A stretch of DNA of 17,643 bases from assembly GCA_000436255.1 (NCBI GenBank), contig HF990820.1, positions 6,877 through 24,519 of the forward strand, written 5' to 3'. The position numbers were made by a program, and so were the translations under genes. Below are positions 1 to 7,012 of the stretch, one piece after another (position 1 is the first letter of the stretch; every line of letters starts with the position of its first letter). The DNA comes from Clostridium sp. CAG:1193. Its GTDB lineage: Bacteria > Bacillota_I > Bacilli_A > RF39 > UBA660. A model generated the notes under the pieces. It had not been told where the DNA came from. It did not search any database and saw nothing but the letters and a program-made list of their open reading frames with translations.

Positions 1-1230
1 AAAGAAATGAGAGATTTAGGTAATAGTTTAATAGTTGTAGAGCATGATGAAGAAACTATGATGGAAGCTGATTATTTAATAGATATAGGTCCAGCATCTG
101 GACTTCACGGGGGATATGTAGTAGCAGCAGGTACACCAGAAGAAGTTATGAAAAACGAAAATAGTTTAACTGGTAAATATTTAAGTGGAAAACTTAAGAT
201 AGATGTTCCTAAAAAAAGAAGAAAAGGGAATGGAAAGTTTATTGAATTAAAAGGATGCAAAGAAAATAACTTAAAGAATATAGATGTTAAATTCCCACTT
301 GGAACATTTACAATAGTAACAGGAGTAAGCGGAAGCGGTAAAAGTAGTTTAGTTAATGAAATATTATATAAAGTACTTGCTAGTAAGATATATAAATCAA
401 AAGATAAACCAGGAAAATATAAATCAATTAAAGGTTTAGAAAATGTTGATAAAGTTATAAATGTATCACAAGATCCAATAGGAAGAACTCCAAGAAGTAA
501 TCCAGCAACTTATACAGGTGTATTTGATGATATAAGAGATGTATATGCAAATACTAAGGAAGCTAAAATAAGAGGATATGACAAAGGAAGATTTTCATTT
601 AATGTAAAAGGTGGAAGATGTGAATCTTGTTATGGCGATGGAGTTAAAAAGATAGAAATGCATTTTTTGCCTGATGTATATGTTCCATGTGAAGTATGTA
701 AAGGAACAAGATATAATAGAGAAACTCTAGAAATAAAATTTAAAAATAAAAATATAGCAGATGTGCTTAATATGACAGTTGAAGAAGCACTTACATTTTT
801 TGAAAATGTTCCAAAGGTAAAAAATAAACTTAATATGCTTATGGAAGTTGGTTTAGGATATGTTAAGTTAGGACAAAGTGCACCTACTTTAAGTGGTGGT
901 GAAGCAAGTAGAGTAAAACTTGCAAAAGAATTGCAAAAGAAACCTACTGGTAAGAGTGTATATATATTAGATGAACCAACTACAGGCCTTCATACAGATG
1001 ATGTAAAAAAACTTATATCAATACTACAAAGAATAGTAGATAATGGGGATACTGTAATAGTTATTGAGCATAATCTTAATATGATTAAAGTAGCAGATTA
1101 TATAATAGATTTAGGACCAGAAGGTGGAGAATTTGGTGGAGAAATAATTGCTAAAGGAACACCAGAAGAAATAGCCAAAAATGAAAGCTCATATACAGGA
1201 ATGTATTTAAAGAAAGAATTGGGAAAATAA
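1..1230 (+). CDS. uvrA: UvrABC excinuclease subunit A, C-terminal part (5' end outside window)
   Basis: UvrA is the damage-recognition ATPase of nucleotide excision repair; it works as a dimer that loads UvrB on DNA. The frame is open from base 1, so the start lies upstream and 409 codons are visible of a protein usually about 940 aa long. Numbering from the Met at base 7, the fragment opens with the tail of the first ATPase (VEHDEETM, GPASGLHGG). It then has the second ATPase: Walker A GVSGSGKSS (about 106-114), the zinc module CESC...CEVC (Cys 205, 208, 228, 231), ABC signature LSGGEASR (about 295-302), Walker B YILDEPTTGLH (about 319-329) and the switch histidine in IEHNLNMI. No frameshift or lost motif is seen. 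It ends in TAA and is followed 44 bases later by a hairpin terminator. Seeing uvrA upstream of a yvlD-like gene and lgt fits Bacillus-type gene order. Confidence 0.97.
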   Translation, partial: KEMRDLGNSLIVVEHDEETMMEADYLIDIGPASGLHGGYVVAAGTPEEVMKNENSLTGKYLSGKLKIDVPKKRRKGNGKFIELKGCKENNLKNIDVKFPLGTFTIVTGVSGSGKSSLVNEILYKVLASKIYKSKDKPGKYKSIKGLENVDKVINVSQDPIGRTPRSNPATYTGVFDDIRDVYANTKEAKIRGYDKGRFSFNVKGGRCESCYGDGVKKIEMHFLPDVYVPCEVCKGTRYNRETLEIKFKNKNIADVLNMTVEEALTFFENVPKVKNKLNMLMEVGLGYVKLGQSAPTLSGGEASRVKLAKELQKKPTGKSVYILDEPTTGLHTDDVKKLISILQRIVDNGDTVIVIEHNLNMIKVADYIIDLGPEGGEFGGEIIAKGTPEEIAKNESSYTGMYLKKELGK

Positions 1231-1274
1231 TAAATTCTATTTAACTGTCTACTTTTTGTTGACTAGTTCAATTT

Positions 1275-1306
1275 AAAAAACATCTAATGAACATTAGATG
1301 TTTTTT
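1275..1306 (+). terminator. Rho-independent terminator of uvrA
   Basis: The sequence is a perfect inverted repeat: A6 plus CATCTAATG (1275-1289), two bases, then CATTAGATG plus T6 (1292-1306). It lies 44 bases past the uvrA stop and just before the next promoter. Because the A and T tracts are symmetric it could also work on the opposite strand, although no minus-strand gene points towards it. Confidence 0.85.
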
Positions 1307-1344
1307 AGTATTATTTTGAAGTATATAATTTTAATTGAGTGAGG

Positions 1345-1373
1345 TTCACAAACTTATACTTTTCTTGTATAAT
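1345..1373 (+). promoter_or_regulatory. SigA-type promoter for the ygjV-like gene
   Basis: TTCACA (1345-1350, 5 of 6 to TTGACA), a 17-base spacer, then a perfect TATAAT (1368-1373). Predicted transcription start is near 1380, giving a leader of about 12 bases that begins at the GGGTGA ribosome site (1381-1386). The position rules out the longer in-frame start at 1335, which would lie inside or before the promoter. Confidence 0.75.
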
Positions 1374-1391
1374 ATTTTTTGGGTGAAAAAT

Positions 1392-1910
1392 ATGAAGTAT
1401 TTAATTCAGACGATAGGGATAGTAGCATTTATATTATTTGTATATAGTCTTCAGAAAAAAGATAAAAAAGAAATACTTTTTTATCAGCTACTTGCAAATA
1501 TATTATATGCAATTCAATATATATCTTTAGGTGCTTATATTGCGGGTATATTAAATGTTGTTACTGTAACAAGATGCTTTATATATTATAAATATGAAAA
1601 AGATAAAAAAGAAATACCGTTATTTATATTAATTACATATATATTAATTATAATTTTAGTATCAATATTTACGGTTGATAGTTATATATCAATTCTTCCA
1701 TCAATTATAAATATTATATATATAGTATCAACATGGCAAAAGGATACTAAGGTTCTTAGATTGTCATTTATGGTTGCAGCTATACTATGGATATATTATA
1801 ACCTTACAGTAGGTGCATATACTGCTATAATAGGAAATATATTTGAAATAATATCTGTATCATACGCATGTATTAAATTAAATAGAAAAAATAATATAAA
1901 AACAAGTTAA
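1392..1910 (+). CDS. YgjV-family multi-pass membrane protein
   Basis: This is a 172-aa, very hydrophobic protein with about five or six membrane segments and short charged loops (KKDKKE, KYEKDKKE). The pattern resembles the Imp-YgjV family: an N-terminal helix followed by a charged run, then a LLANILYAIQYISLGAYIAGILN block like the FxLLGxxxAGxxxAxxN region I recall for that family. The family has no settled biochemical role that I can state. The start at 1392 is chosen over the in-frame ATG-like start at 1335 because a GGGTGA ribosome site sits five bases before it and a good promoter overlaps the upstream codons. It is followed by a separate possible promoter for the next gene. The family call is from pattern memory only; a PnuC-like or other small transporter is a weaker alternative. 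Confidence 0.65.
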   Translation: MKYLIQTIGIVAFILFVYSLQKKDKKEILFYQLLANILYAIQYISLGAYIAGILNVVTVTRCFIYYKYEKDKKEIPLFILITYILIIILVSIFTVDSYISILPSIINIIYIVSTWQKDTKVLRLSFMVAAILWIYYNLTVGAYTAIIGNIFEIISVSYACIKLNRKNNIKTS

Positions 1911-1933
1911 AAATATGTTAAAATGTATATAAG

Positions 1934-1939
1934 TATAAT
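1934..1939 (+). promoter_or_regulatory. Possible -10 box before the yvlD-like gene
   Basis: A perfect TATAAT lies 17 bases before the ATG at 1957, the same spacing seen at better-supported promoters in this window. No convincing -35 box is seen at 16-18 bases upstream, so it may be chance in AT-rich DNA. Confidence 0.4.
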
Positions 1940-1956
1940 TATAGAGGTGAGTACTA

Positions 1957-2388
1957 ATGAAATTAGTAATATTTGATAAAGATGGTAAACCTAAATTAAA
2001 TGCAGTATTAGATTGGTTAATATATATAGTAGGGTATGCATTAATATTATTATGTGTATCATCACTATTTAAAACAGTTACAGTTGATACAAGTTATTAT
2101 GGGATATATGGACTTCTAGCAGCAGTTATAATTTATATTTTAAATAAAACAATAAAGCCAATATTATTTAAACTTACAATTCCAATAACAGGTGTAAGTA
2201 TGGGACTATTTTATCCTTGTTTAAATATTTTAATATTAAAAATAACTGATTTAATACTTGGGTCACATTTTAAAACAACGGGAATAATTTCATTGTTTTT
2301 TACAGCAATATTAATATCAGTAATGAATATTTTGCTTGAAGAATTAATTATAAAACCAATAATTAAAAGAGGTGATAAAAATGAATAG
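1957..2388 (+). CDS. YvlD-like membrane protein, phage holin family 4
   Basis: A 143-aa membrane protein with about four hydrophobic segments. Residues near 62-95 (LNKTIKPILFKLTIPITGVSMGLFYPCLNILILKITD, given here as key parts: N63, K67-P68, L72, P76, G84, N90) match the conserved core of the Phage_holin_4_2 family, which includes chromosomal YvlD of Bacillus; despite the name, most members are not phage lysis proteins. An AGAGGTGAG ribosome site precedes the ATG by six bases. The last eight bases, ATGAATAG, are shared with the lgt start, so the two are probably translationally coupled. A yvlD-like gene next to lgt is also found in Bacillus, though hprK, normally between them, is absent. Role unknown; a cell-envelope function is inferred only from context. 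Confidence 0.75.
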   Translation: MKLVIFDKDGKPKLNAVLDWLIYIVGYALILLCVSSLFKTVTVDTSYYGIYGLLAAVIIYILNKTIKPILFKLTIPITGVSMGLFYPCLNILILKITDLILGSHFKTTGIISLFFTAILISVMNILLEELIIKPIIKRGDKNE

Positions 2389-3199
2389 TATAGCAATTAG
2401 TATAGGAAATTTTGATATAACTTATTACTCAATATTTATACTTATAGGAGTAGTAATTGCATCAATATTATTTTTTACTGAATGTAAAAAGTATGAAATT
2501 AATTTAGATTTTGCTACAAATTTAATATTTTGGACTGTAATATTTGGAATAATAGGTGCAAGATTATATTTTGTATTATTTAATCTTGATTACTATTTAG
2601 CAAATCCAATAGAGATTATTCAGGTATGGAAAGGTGGACTTGCAATACATGGAGGGATAATATTTGGCTGTCTATTTGTAATTTTCTATACAAAGAAATA
2701 TAAAATACGTGTACTTAAAGTAACAGACATGATAGTAGTTGGTCTTATTATTGCACAAGCTATCGGTAGATGGGGAAATTTCTTTAATCAAGAAGCACAT
2801 GGACCAGAAGTTGCAAGAAGTGTACTTGAAGGATTTAAAATAATTCCTAAATTTGTAATAGATGGTATGAATATAGCAGGTACTTATTATCATCCAACAT
2901 TTTATTATGAATCATTATGGTGCCTACTTGGATTTATAATTTTAATTTTGGTAAGAAGATTTTATGAATATTTAAAAGCTGGCCAATTAACAGGAATATA
3001 TTTAATTTGGTATGGAATAGGTAGATTCTTTATTGAAGCATTAAGAACAGATAGTTTAATGTTTAAAACTATTAAAGCAGCACAAATAGTATCAATTATA
3101 ATGATTATAATTGGATTAATATTATTTATAAAAGGGTTTAAAGGCTCAAAATTTGAAGATAGGTATGATGATTATGAACTTGAAGACATTAAATTTTAA
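2381..3199 (+). CDS. lgt: Phosphatidylglycerol-prolipoprotein diacylglyceryl transferase
   Basis: Lgt moves a diacylglyceryl group from phosphatidylglycerol to the lipobox cysteine of prelipoproteins, the first step of lipoprotein maturation, in the cytoplasmic membrane. The 272-aa protein has about seven hydrophobic segments. Motifs seen: HGG at 90-92, the family signature GRWGNFFNQEAHG at 129-141, HPTFYYE at 171-177, and RFFIEALRTD at 215-224, which holds arginines of the kind needed for catalysis in E. coli Lgt. The C-terminus ends in an acidic cytoplasmic tail (EDRYDDYELED). Start 2381 is chosen because the ribosome site AGAGGTGAT (2368-2376) sits just before it and covers the alternative GTG at 2372. 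It overlaps the upstream gene by eight bases and trxB by 26 bases. Confidence 0.96.
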   Translation: MNSIAISIGNFDITYYSIFILIGVVIASILFFTECKKYEINLDFATNLIFWTVIFGIIGARLYFVLFNLDYYLANPIEIIQVWKGGLAIHGGIIFGCLFVIFYTKKYKIRVLKVTDMIVVGLIIAQAIGRWGNFFNQEAHGPEVARSVLEGFKIIPKFVIDGMNIAGTYYHPTFYYESLWCLLGFIILILVRRFYEYLKAGQLTGIYLIWYGIGRFFIEALRTDSLMFKTIKAAQIVSIIMIIIGLILFIKGFKGSKFEDRYDDYELEDIKF

Positions 3200-4073
3200 T
3201 ACAGTTGTAATTGGATGTGGCGTAGCAGGCATGACTGCATGCATTTATTTAAAAAGAGCAGGACTTGACATATGTGTAATAGAAAGAACAGCACCAGGTG
3301 GACAACTTAATATGATAAATGAAATAAATAATTATCCAGGATATAAAAGTATAGATGGACCTACTTTAGCATTTAACATATTTGATCAAATAAGAGAGTT
3401 AGAAATACCATATGAATATGGTATAGTAAAAGAAATTATAAATGAAGATGGATATAAAATAGTTAAAACGGATAAAAAAGAAATAACTTGCAAAAATGTA
3501 ATAATTGCAACTGGAAGAAGACCAAGAGAACTAGGTATTTCAAATGAAAAAAAATTGCTTGGCCATGGAGTAAGTTACTGTGCAATATGTGATGGTACTT
3601 TATATAAGAATAAAGAAGTATGTGTCGTAGGTGGAGGGAATAGTGCTTTTGAAGCAGCATTATATTTATCAGATATATGTAAAAAAGTAACACTTGTCCA
3701 CAGGACGAATGAATTTAGAGCAGAAAAAATGAATCAAGATAAGGTATTTAGCAAAGAAAACATAGAAGTTATTACAAACTCTAAAATAAAAGAAATAAAA
3801 GAAAGAAATGATGTATTAGAAGGGATAGTTTTAGATAATGGAAATACTATAGAAGTAAGTGCTTTATTTGTATATGTTGGTAATGTCCCAGGATCTATAA
3901 AATGCGAAAACTTATCCACAGAAGAAAATTATATAATAGTAGATAATAATATGAAAACAAATGTAGATGGTATATATGCATGTGGAGATGCAATTAAAAA
4001 AAGTGTATACCAAATATCAACGGCAACTGCAGAAGGAACAATCGCAGCAATGTCTATAATAAATAGCAAATAA
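3174..4073 (+). CDS. trxB: Thioredoxin reductase (TrxB family)
   Basis: This FAD-dependent reductase would pass electrons to thioredoxin in the cytoplasm. Numbering from the chosen ATG (299 aa): FAD dinucleotide fold VVIGCGVAG at 11-19, redox disulfide CAIC at 136-139 followed by DG, NAD(P)H fold GGGNSA at 153-158, and the C-terminal FAD motif YACGDA at 268-273. The motif that usually reads HRRxxxR and binds the 2'-phosphate of NADPH reads HRTNEFR (176-182), so the second arginine is Thr; cofactor preference may be altered. Several starts are possible (TTG 3153, ATG 3165, 3168, 3174); 3174 gives the usual short N-terminus and has AGG at 3161-3163. It overlaps lgt by 26 bases. The lgt-trxB-whiA neighbourhood is typical of Firmicutes. 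Its terminator hairpin includes the stop codon. Confidence 0.93.
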   Translation: MNLKTLNFNTVVIGCGVAGMTACIYLKRAGLDICVIERTAPGGQLNMINEINNYPGYKSIDGPTLAFNIFDQIRELEIPYEYGIVKEIINEDGYKIVKTDKKEITCKNVIIATGRRPRELGISNEKKLLGHGVSYCAICDGTLYKNKEVCVVGGGNSAFEAALYLSDICKKVTLVHRTNEFRAEKMNQDKVFSKENIEVITNSKIKEIKERNDVLEGIVLDNGNTIEVSALFVYVGNVPGSIKCENLSTEENYIIVDNNMKTNVDGIYACGDAIKKSVYQISTATAEGTIAAMSIINSK

Positions 4074-4090
4074 ATGCTATTTATTTTATT
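4058..4090 (+). terminator. Probable terminator overlapping the trxB stop codon
   Basis: An 11-bp perfect stem (4058-4068 with 4075-4085) has a six-base loop, AATAAA, that contains the TAA stop of trxB (4071-4073). The following T-rich run is short and broken, so termination may be partial. The stem is AT-rich with only two G-C pairs. Confidence 0.55.
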
Positions 4091-4118
4091 TGATTAATTT
4101 ATATAAATTTGATACTAT
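4090..4118 (+). promoter_or_regulatory. Probable whiA promoter
   Basis: TTGATT (4090-4095), 17 bases, then TACTAT (4113-4118); GATACT at 4111-4116 with a 15-base spacer is an alternative -10. It lies between the trxB hairpin and whiA, with an AAAGGGTGAT ribosome site (4121-4130) directly after it, so the leader would be about ten bases. Confidence 0.5.
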
Positions 4119-4133
4119 TAAAAGGGTGATTTT

Positions 4134-5057
4134 ATGTCATTTTCAATGAATGTAAAAAACGAAATATTGTCATTACAAAGTGAGAAAACTGAAAAAATAT
4201 CACTTCTTTCATCATATGTAAGGAATAATGCAGTTATAACTACAGATTCAATATTAATAAATACTGAAAATATAGAAATTTCTAAATATATATATAATCT
4301 TTTTAAAGAATTATATAATATTGCACCATTAATAACAGTAAGAAGAAACTTTAATTTTAAGAAAAATACATCTTATATGCTTAAAATATCTAAGGAAAAG
4401 GATGTAATATTAAAAGATTTATCTATTATTAATGAAGATGGATATTTTATAAATATACCAAGGAATTATATATATGAAGATGAAGAAGATAAAAAAGCAT
4501 ATTTGAGAGGAGTGTTTTTATCAACTGGTTCTATTAATGATCCAAAAACGGCAAGATATCACTTAGAATTTTTAATAGATGATTATGAATATGCAGTTTT
4601 TATATGTGATCTTCTAGATTATTACCACTTAAATAGTAAAATAATAGAAAGAAATAATGGCTTTATGATTTATATAAAAGAATCAGAGAAAATAAGTGAT
4701 TTTTTAAAGATTTTAAAAGCATATAATGCAGTTCTTTATTATGAAGATATAAAAGCATATAGGGAACAAAAAAATCTAGTTAATAGATTAAATAATTGTG
4801 AACAAGCAAATGTAGAGAAAACTATTAATTCGGCAAATTCTCACATTAGTGATATAGAAACTATAGAAAATACTATTGGTCTTGATGCACTTGATGAAAA
4901 ATTAAGAACAACTGCAATATATAGAAAAAGATATAAAGAAGTATCTTTAAGTGAACTTAGTAAAATAATAAGTTTAGAAACAAATACAAAAGTAACAAAA
5001 TCAGGACTTAATCACAGGATTAGAAAAATAAAAGAAATTGCATCTTCTTTAAAATAA
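4134..5057 (+). CDS. whiA: WhiA-type DNA-binding protein
   Basis: WhiA proteins join a degenerate LAGLIDADG homing-endonuclease fold to a C-terminal helix-turn-helix. In Streptomyces WhiA is a sporulation regulator; in non-sporulating Firmicutes it has been tied to cell division and chromosome segregation. The 307-aa protein shows the family opening SFSMNVKNEI, the conserved RGVFLSTGSINDPKTARYHLEF region split around 125-146, the NRLNNCEQANVEKT segment at 217-230, and the helix-turn-helix with LSELSKII...TKSGLNHRIRKI at about 272-300. Length is normal for the family. The catalytic acidic residues of active homing enzymes are not evident, as expected. It is a single-gene unit with its own promoter and a strong terminator, directly before parAB. 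No sporulation genes are seen in the window. Confidence 0.95.
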   Translation: MSFSMNVKNEILSLQSEKTEKISLLSSYVRNNAVITTDSILINTENIEISKYIYNLFKELYNIAPLITVRRNFNFKKNTSYMLKISKEKDVILKDLSIINEDGYFINIPRNYIYEDEEDKKAYLRGVFLSTGSINDPKTARYHLEFLIDDYEYAVFICDLLDYYHLNSKIIERNNGFMIYIKESEKISDFLKILKAYNAVLYYEDIKAYREQKNLVNRLNNCEQANVEKTINSANSHISDIETIENTIGLDALDEKLRTTAIYRKRYKEVSLSELSKIISLETNTKVTKSGLNHRIRKIKEIASSLK

Positions 5058-5104
5058 TAAACAGTATAAACAAATAATATTAAAATAAAATTATATTTGA
5101 GTAT

Positions 5105-5132
5105 AAAACACTTTAAAAAAGTGTTTTTTTTT
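5105..5132 (+). terminator. Rho-independent terminator of whiA
   Basis: AAAACACTTT (5105-5114), three-base loop, AAAGTGTTTT (5118-5127), followed by five more T. The 10-bp stem and nine-T run make this one of the clearest terminators in the window. A false upstream extension of parA (TTG at 5097) would read through it. Confidence 0.88.
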
Positions 5133-5134
5133 GA

Positions 5135-5140
5135 TACAAT
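5135..5140 (+). promoter_or_regulatory. Possible -10 box of the parAB operon
   Basis: TACAAT (5 of 6 to consensus) follows the whiA terminator directly and lies 28 bases before the parA ATG. The matching -35 position falls in the terminator stem (TTTAAA, 5112-5117) and is poor, so this is a weak call. Confidence 0.4.
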
Positions 5141-5168
5141 ATATTTTGTATTAAAGGGCGTGAAGTAT

Positions 5169-5951
5169 ATGAGCAAAATAATTTCTTTAGTTAATCAGAA
5201 GGGTGGAGTTGGGAAAACAACTACTAGTATAAATTTAGCAGCAGCATTAGGATACTATGGTAAGAGAACTTTATTAATAGATTTAGATCCACAGGGTAAT
5301 GCATCAACAGGGATAGGTATAGATAAAGGCGACGCTAAATGTTCTATATATGATGTTTTGGTTGACAGAGTTGAAATAGACGAAGCAATAATTAAGACTA
5401 AATTTAAAAATTTAAGTGTAATTCCTTCTACTATCAACCTTGCAGGTGTTGATATAGAATTAATAGAAAGAAGTAATAGGGAACCAGATTTTATTAAAAC
5501 ATCTCAATTAAAAAAGCATTTATCTTTAGTAAAGGATAATTATGATTATATAATTATTGATTGTCCACCATCTCTTGGACTTCTTACAACTAATGCACTT
5601 ACAGCATCTGATTCTGTAATAATACCGGTTCAATGTGAATTTTTTGCACTTGAAGGAATTATGCAGTTGTTAAATACAATTATGTTAGTACAAAAGAACC
5701 TAAATCCTAATTTGGATATAGAAGGAGTACTTCTTACTATGCTTGATTTAAGAACTAAATTAGGTATAGAAGTTGTTACAGAAATAAGAAGCTACTTTAA
5801 GGAAAGAGTTTACGATACAATCATTCCAAGATTAGTAAAATTGTCAGAGGCACCATCACATGGTAAACCAATACATATATATGAACCAGATAGTAAAGGA
5901 ACTCTTGCCTATTTGAATCTTGCTAAAGAGGTGATTGAAAGAAATGGATAA
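5169..5951 (+). CDS. parA: Chromosome partitioning ATPase ParA/Soj
   Basis: ParA is a nucleoid-bound ATPase that, with ParB at parS sites, segregates newly replicated origins; in Bacillus, Soj also controls DnaA. The 260-aa protein has the deviant Walker A KGGVGKTT (11-18) with its signature lysine, the switch I LIDLDPQGN (36-44), Walker B IIIDCPPSLGLLT (128-140) and the DNA-binding segment IPRLVKLSEAPSHGKPI (219-235). Start 5169 is preferred because AGGGCGTGA (5155-5163) forms a ribosome site five bases upstream; a longer frame to 5097 would cross the whiA terminator and promoter. Stop and the parB start overlap in ATGGATAA. It opens a run of six closely packed genes ending at 10189. Confidence 0.97.
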   Translation: MSKIISLVNQKGGVGKTTTSINLAAALGYYGKRTLLIDLDPQGNASTGIGIDKGDAKCSIYDVLVDRVEIDEAIIKTKFKNLSVIPSTINLAGVDIELIERSNREPDFIKTSQLKKHLSLVKDNYDYIIIDCPPSLGLLTTNALTASDSVIIPVQCEFFALEGIMQLLNTIMLVQKNLNPNLDIEGVLLTMLDLRTKLGIEVVTEIRSYFKERVYDTIIPRLVKLSEAPSHGKPIHIYEPDSKGTLAYLNLAKEVIERNG

Positions 5952-6828
5952 TAAGAGAAAGGCTTTAGGACGTGGTTTGGAAGATTTGTTTAATTCCGAG
6001 AGTTTAGAATTAAACAAGATTGAAGATAGGATAATGGAGGGTGCTACTAAGGATGAGATTGTTGAGATTAATCTTGATGAACTTAGAAGTAATCCATATC
6101 AGCCAAGAAAGATATTTGATGAAGAATCATTACAAGAATTAAGTGATTCTATAAGGGAGTATGGGGTTTTTCAACCTATAATTGTTAAAAAGAGTATTAA
6201 AGGTTACGATATAATTGCAGGTGAAAGAAGAGTTAAAGCAAGTAAGTTAGCAGGCCTTAAAACTATTCCTGCAATAGTAAGGGATTTTTCTGATGAACAA
6301 ATGATGCAAATAGCATTACTTGAGAACTTGCAAAGAGAGAATCTAACTGCTATTGAAGAAGCTAATGCATATAATGAAATAATTAATGCACTTCAAATAA
6401 CACAAGAAGATTTTGCAAGAAGAATTGGAAAAAGTAGAAGCCACGTAACTAATATGCTTGGGTTATTAAAATTACCAAAGGAAACTCAAGATTTAATTCT
6501 TACTAATAAACTAAGTATGGGGCATGCTAGAGTATTAAGTAAACTTGAAGATGTAAATGAAATTGAAAAATTATCTTATGAAATAATTGATAATAATTTA
6601 AGTGTTAGAGAACTTGAAAATAAAGTTAATTCTTCATATAAAAGGAACGTAGAATTTAAAAAAAGAGATAGCAAAAAAAGTGGAGAATATAAGTATGTTG
6701 AACAAGCACTTGAAGAAAAACTTGGAACAAAGGTAAAAATATTAAATAATAAAATAGTTATTAATTATGCTTCTAGTAATGATTTAAATAGAATTATAGA
6801 AATATTAAATGTAAATATTGAGGATTAA
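5944..6828 (+). CDS. parB: Chromosome partitioning protein ParB/Spo0J
   Basis: ParB binds parS, closes as a CTP-dependent clamp and spreads along origin DNA, recruiting ParA and SMC. The 294-aa protein begins with KRKALGRGLEDLF (4-16), the basic stretch that stimulates ParA ATPase. It has the N-terminal CTPase core with NPYQPRK (50-56), the arginine patch GERR (93-96) and ENLQREN (127-133), a parS-recognition helix-turn-helix near 152-172 (TQEDFARRIGKSRSHV), and a C-terminal dimer domain. An AGAGGTGAT ribosome site (5927-5935) inside parA sits eight bases before the ATG; the alternative TTG at 5935 lies inside that site. The full GERRxxA-type motif and adjacency to parA favour ParB over its paralog Noc. 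No parS (CACGTG core) was found in this window. Confidence 0.97.
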   Translation: MDNKRKALGRGLEDLFNSESLELNKIEDRIMEGATKDEIVEINLDELRSNPYQPRKIFDEESLQELSDSIREYGVFQPIIVKKSIKGYDIIAGERRVKASKLAGLKTIPAIVRDFSDEQMMQIALLENLQRENLTAIEEANAYNEIINALQITQEDFARRIGKSRSHVTNMLGLLKLPKETQDLILTNKLSMGHARVLSKLEDVNEIEKLSYEIIDNNLSVRELENKVNSSYKRNVEFKKRDSKKSGEYKYVEQALEEKLGTKVKILNNKIVINYASSNDLNRIIEILNVNIED

Positions 6829-6829
6829 T

Positions 6830-7012
6830 ATGAAAGAATATAAACTAGGATCAATAGTAATTATGAAAAAAAATCATCCTTGTGGTGAAAATAAATGGCA
6901 AATAACAAGAGTTGGCGTTGATATAAAAATTAAATGTATGAAATGCAACCATGAAGTTATGTTAAGTCGTTTAGATTTTGAAAAAAAACTAAAGAAAGTA
7001 GTTGAACTATAA
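6830..7012 (+). CDS. DUF951 (YyzM-like) small protein
   Basis: A 60-aa protein that matches the DUF951 family: opening YKLGSIVIMKKNHPCG (4-19), then W23, IKCMKC (34-39) and the closing LSRLDFEKKLKK (45-56). Cys18, Cys36, Cys39 and nearby histidines (16, 41) could bind a metal, which is inference. The family is found next to spo0J and ychF in many Firmicutes (yyzM in Bacillus) and has no known activity; a small nucleic-acid-binding beta barrel is a guess. ATG 6830 is chosen over TTG 6818 because GAGGA sits five bases before it, at the end of parB. Its TAA shares one base with the next ATG (TAATG). Confidence 0.88.
   Translation: MKEYKLGSIVIMKKNHPCGENKWQITRVGVDIKIKCMKCNHEVMLSRLDFEKKLKKVVEL

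Noticed and set aside
1259..1288. TTGACT-N18-TCTAAT promoter after uvrA
   Set aside because: The -10 part lies inside the terminator stem, and a better promoter is 80 bases downstream.
1335..1391. Longer start for the ygjV-like gene
   Set aside because: These codons overlap a TTCACA-N17-TATAAT promoter, and the ribosome site GGGTGA fits the ATG at 1392.
1957..2388. Prophage remnant (holin-like gene)
   Set aside because: Phage_holin_4_2 members like YvlD are ordinary chromosomal genes, and no other phage gene is present.
2211..2396. Minus-strand ORFs inside lgt, trxB, parA, ychF and the symporter
   Set aside because: They are low-complexity shadows of well-supported genes with no family pattern or ribosome site.
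3912..3920. Perfect DnaA box TTATCCACA inside trxB
   Set aside because: It is a single site within a coding region with no second box nearby; at this base composition it could arise by chance.
5097..5168. Longer start for parA
   Set aside because: The extension reads through the whiA terminator and the T-run; ParA proteins begin close to the Walker A motif.
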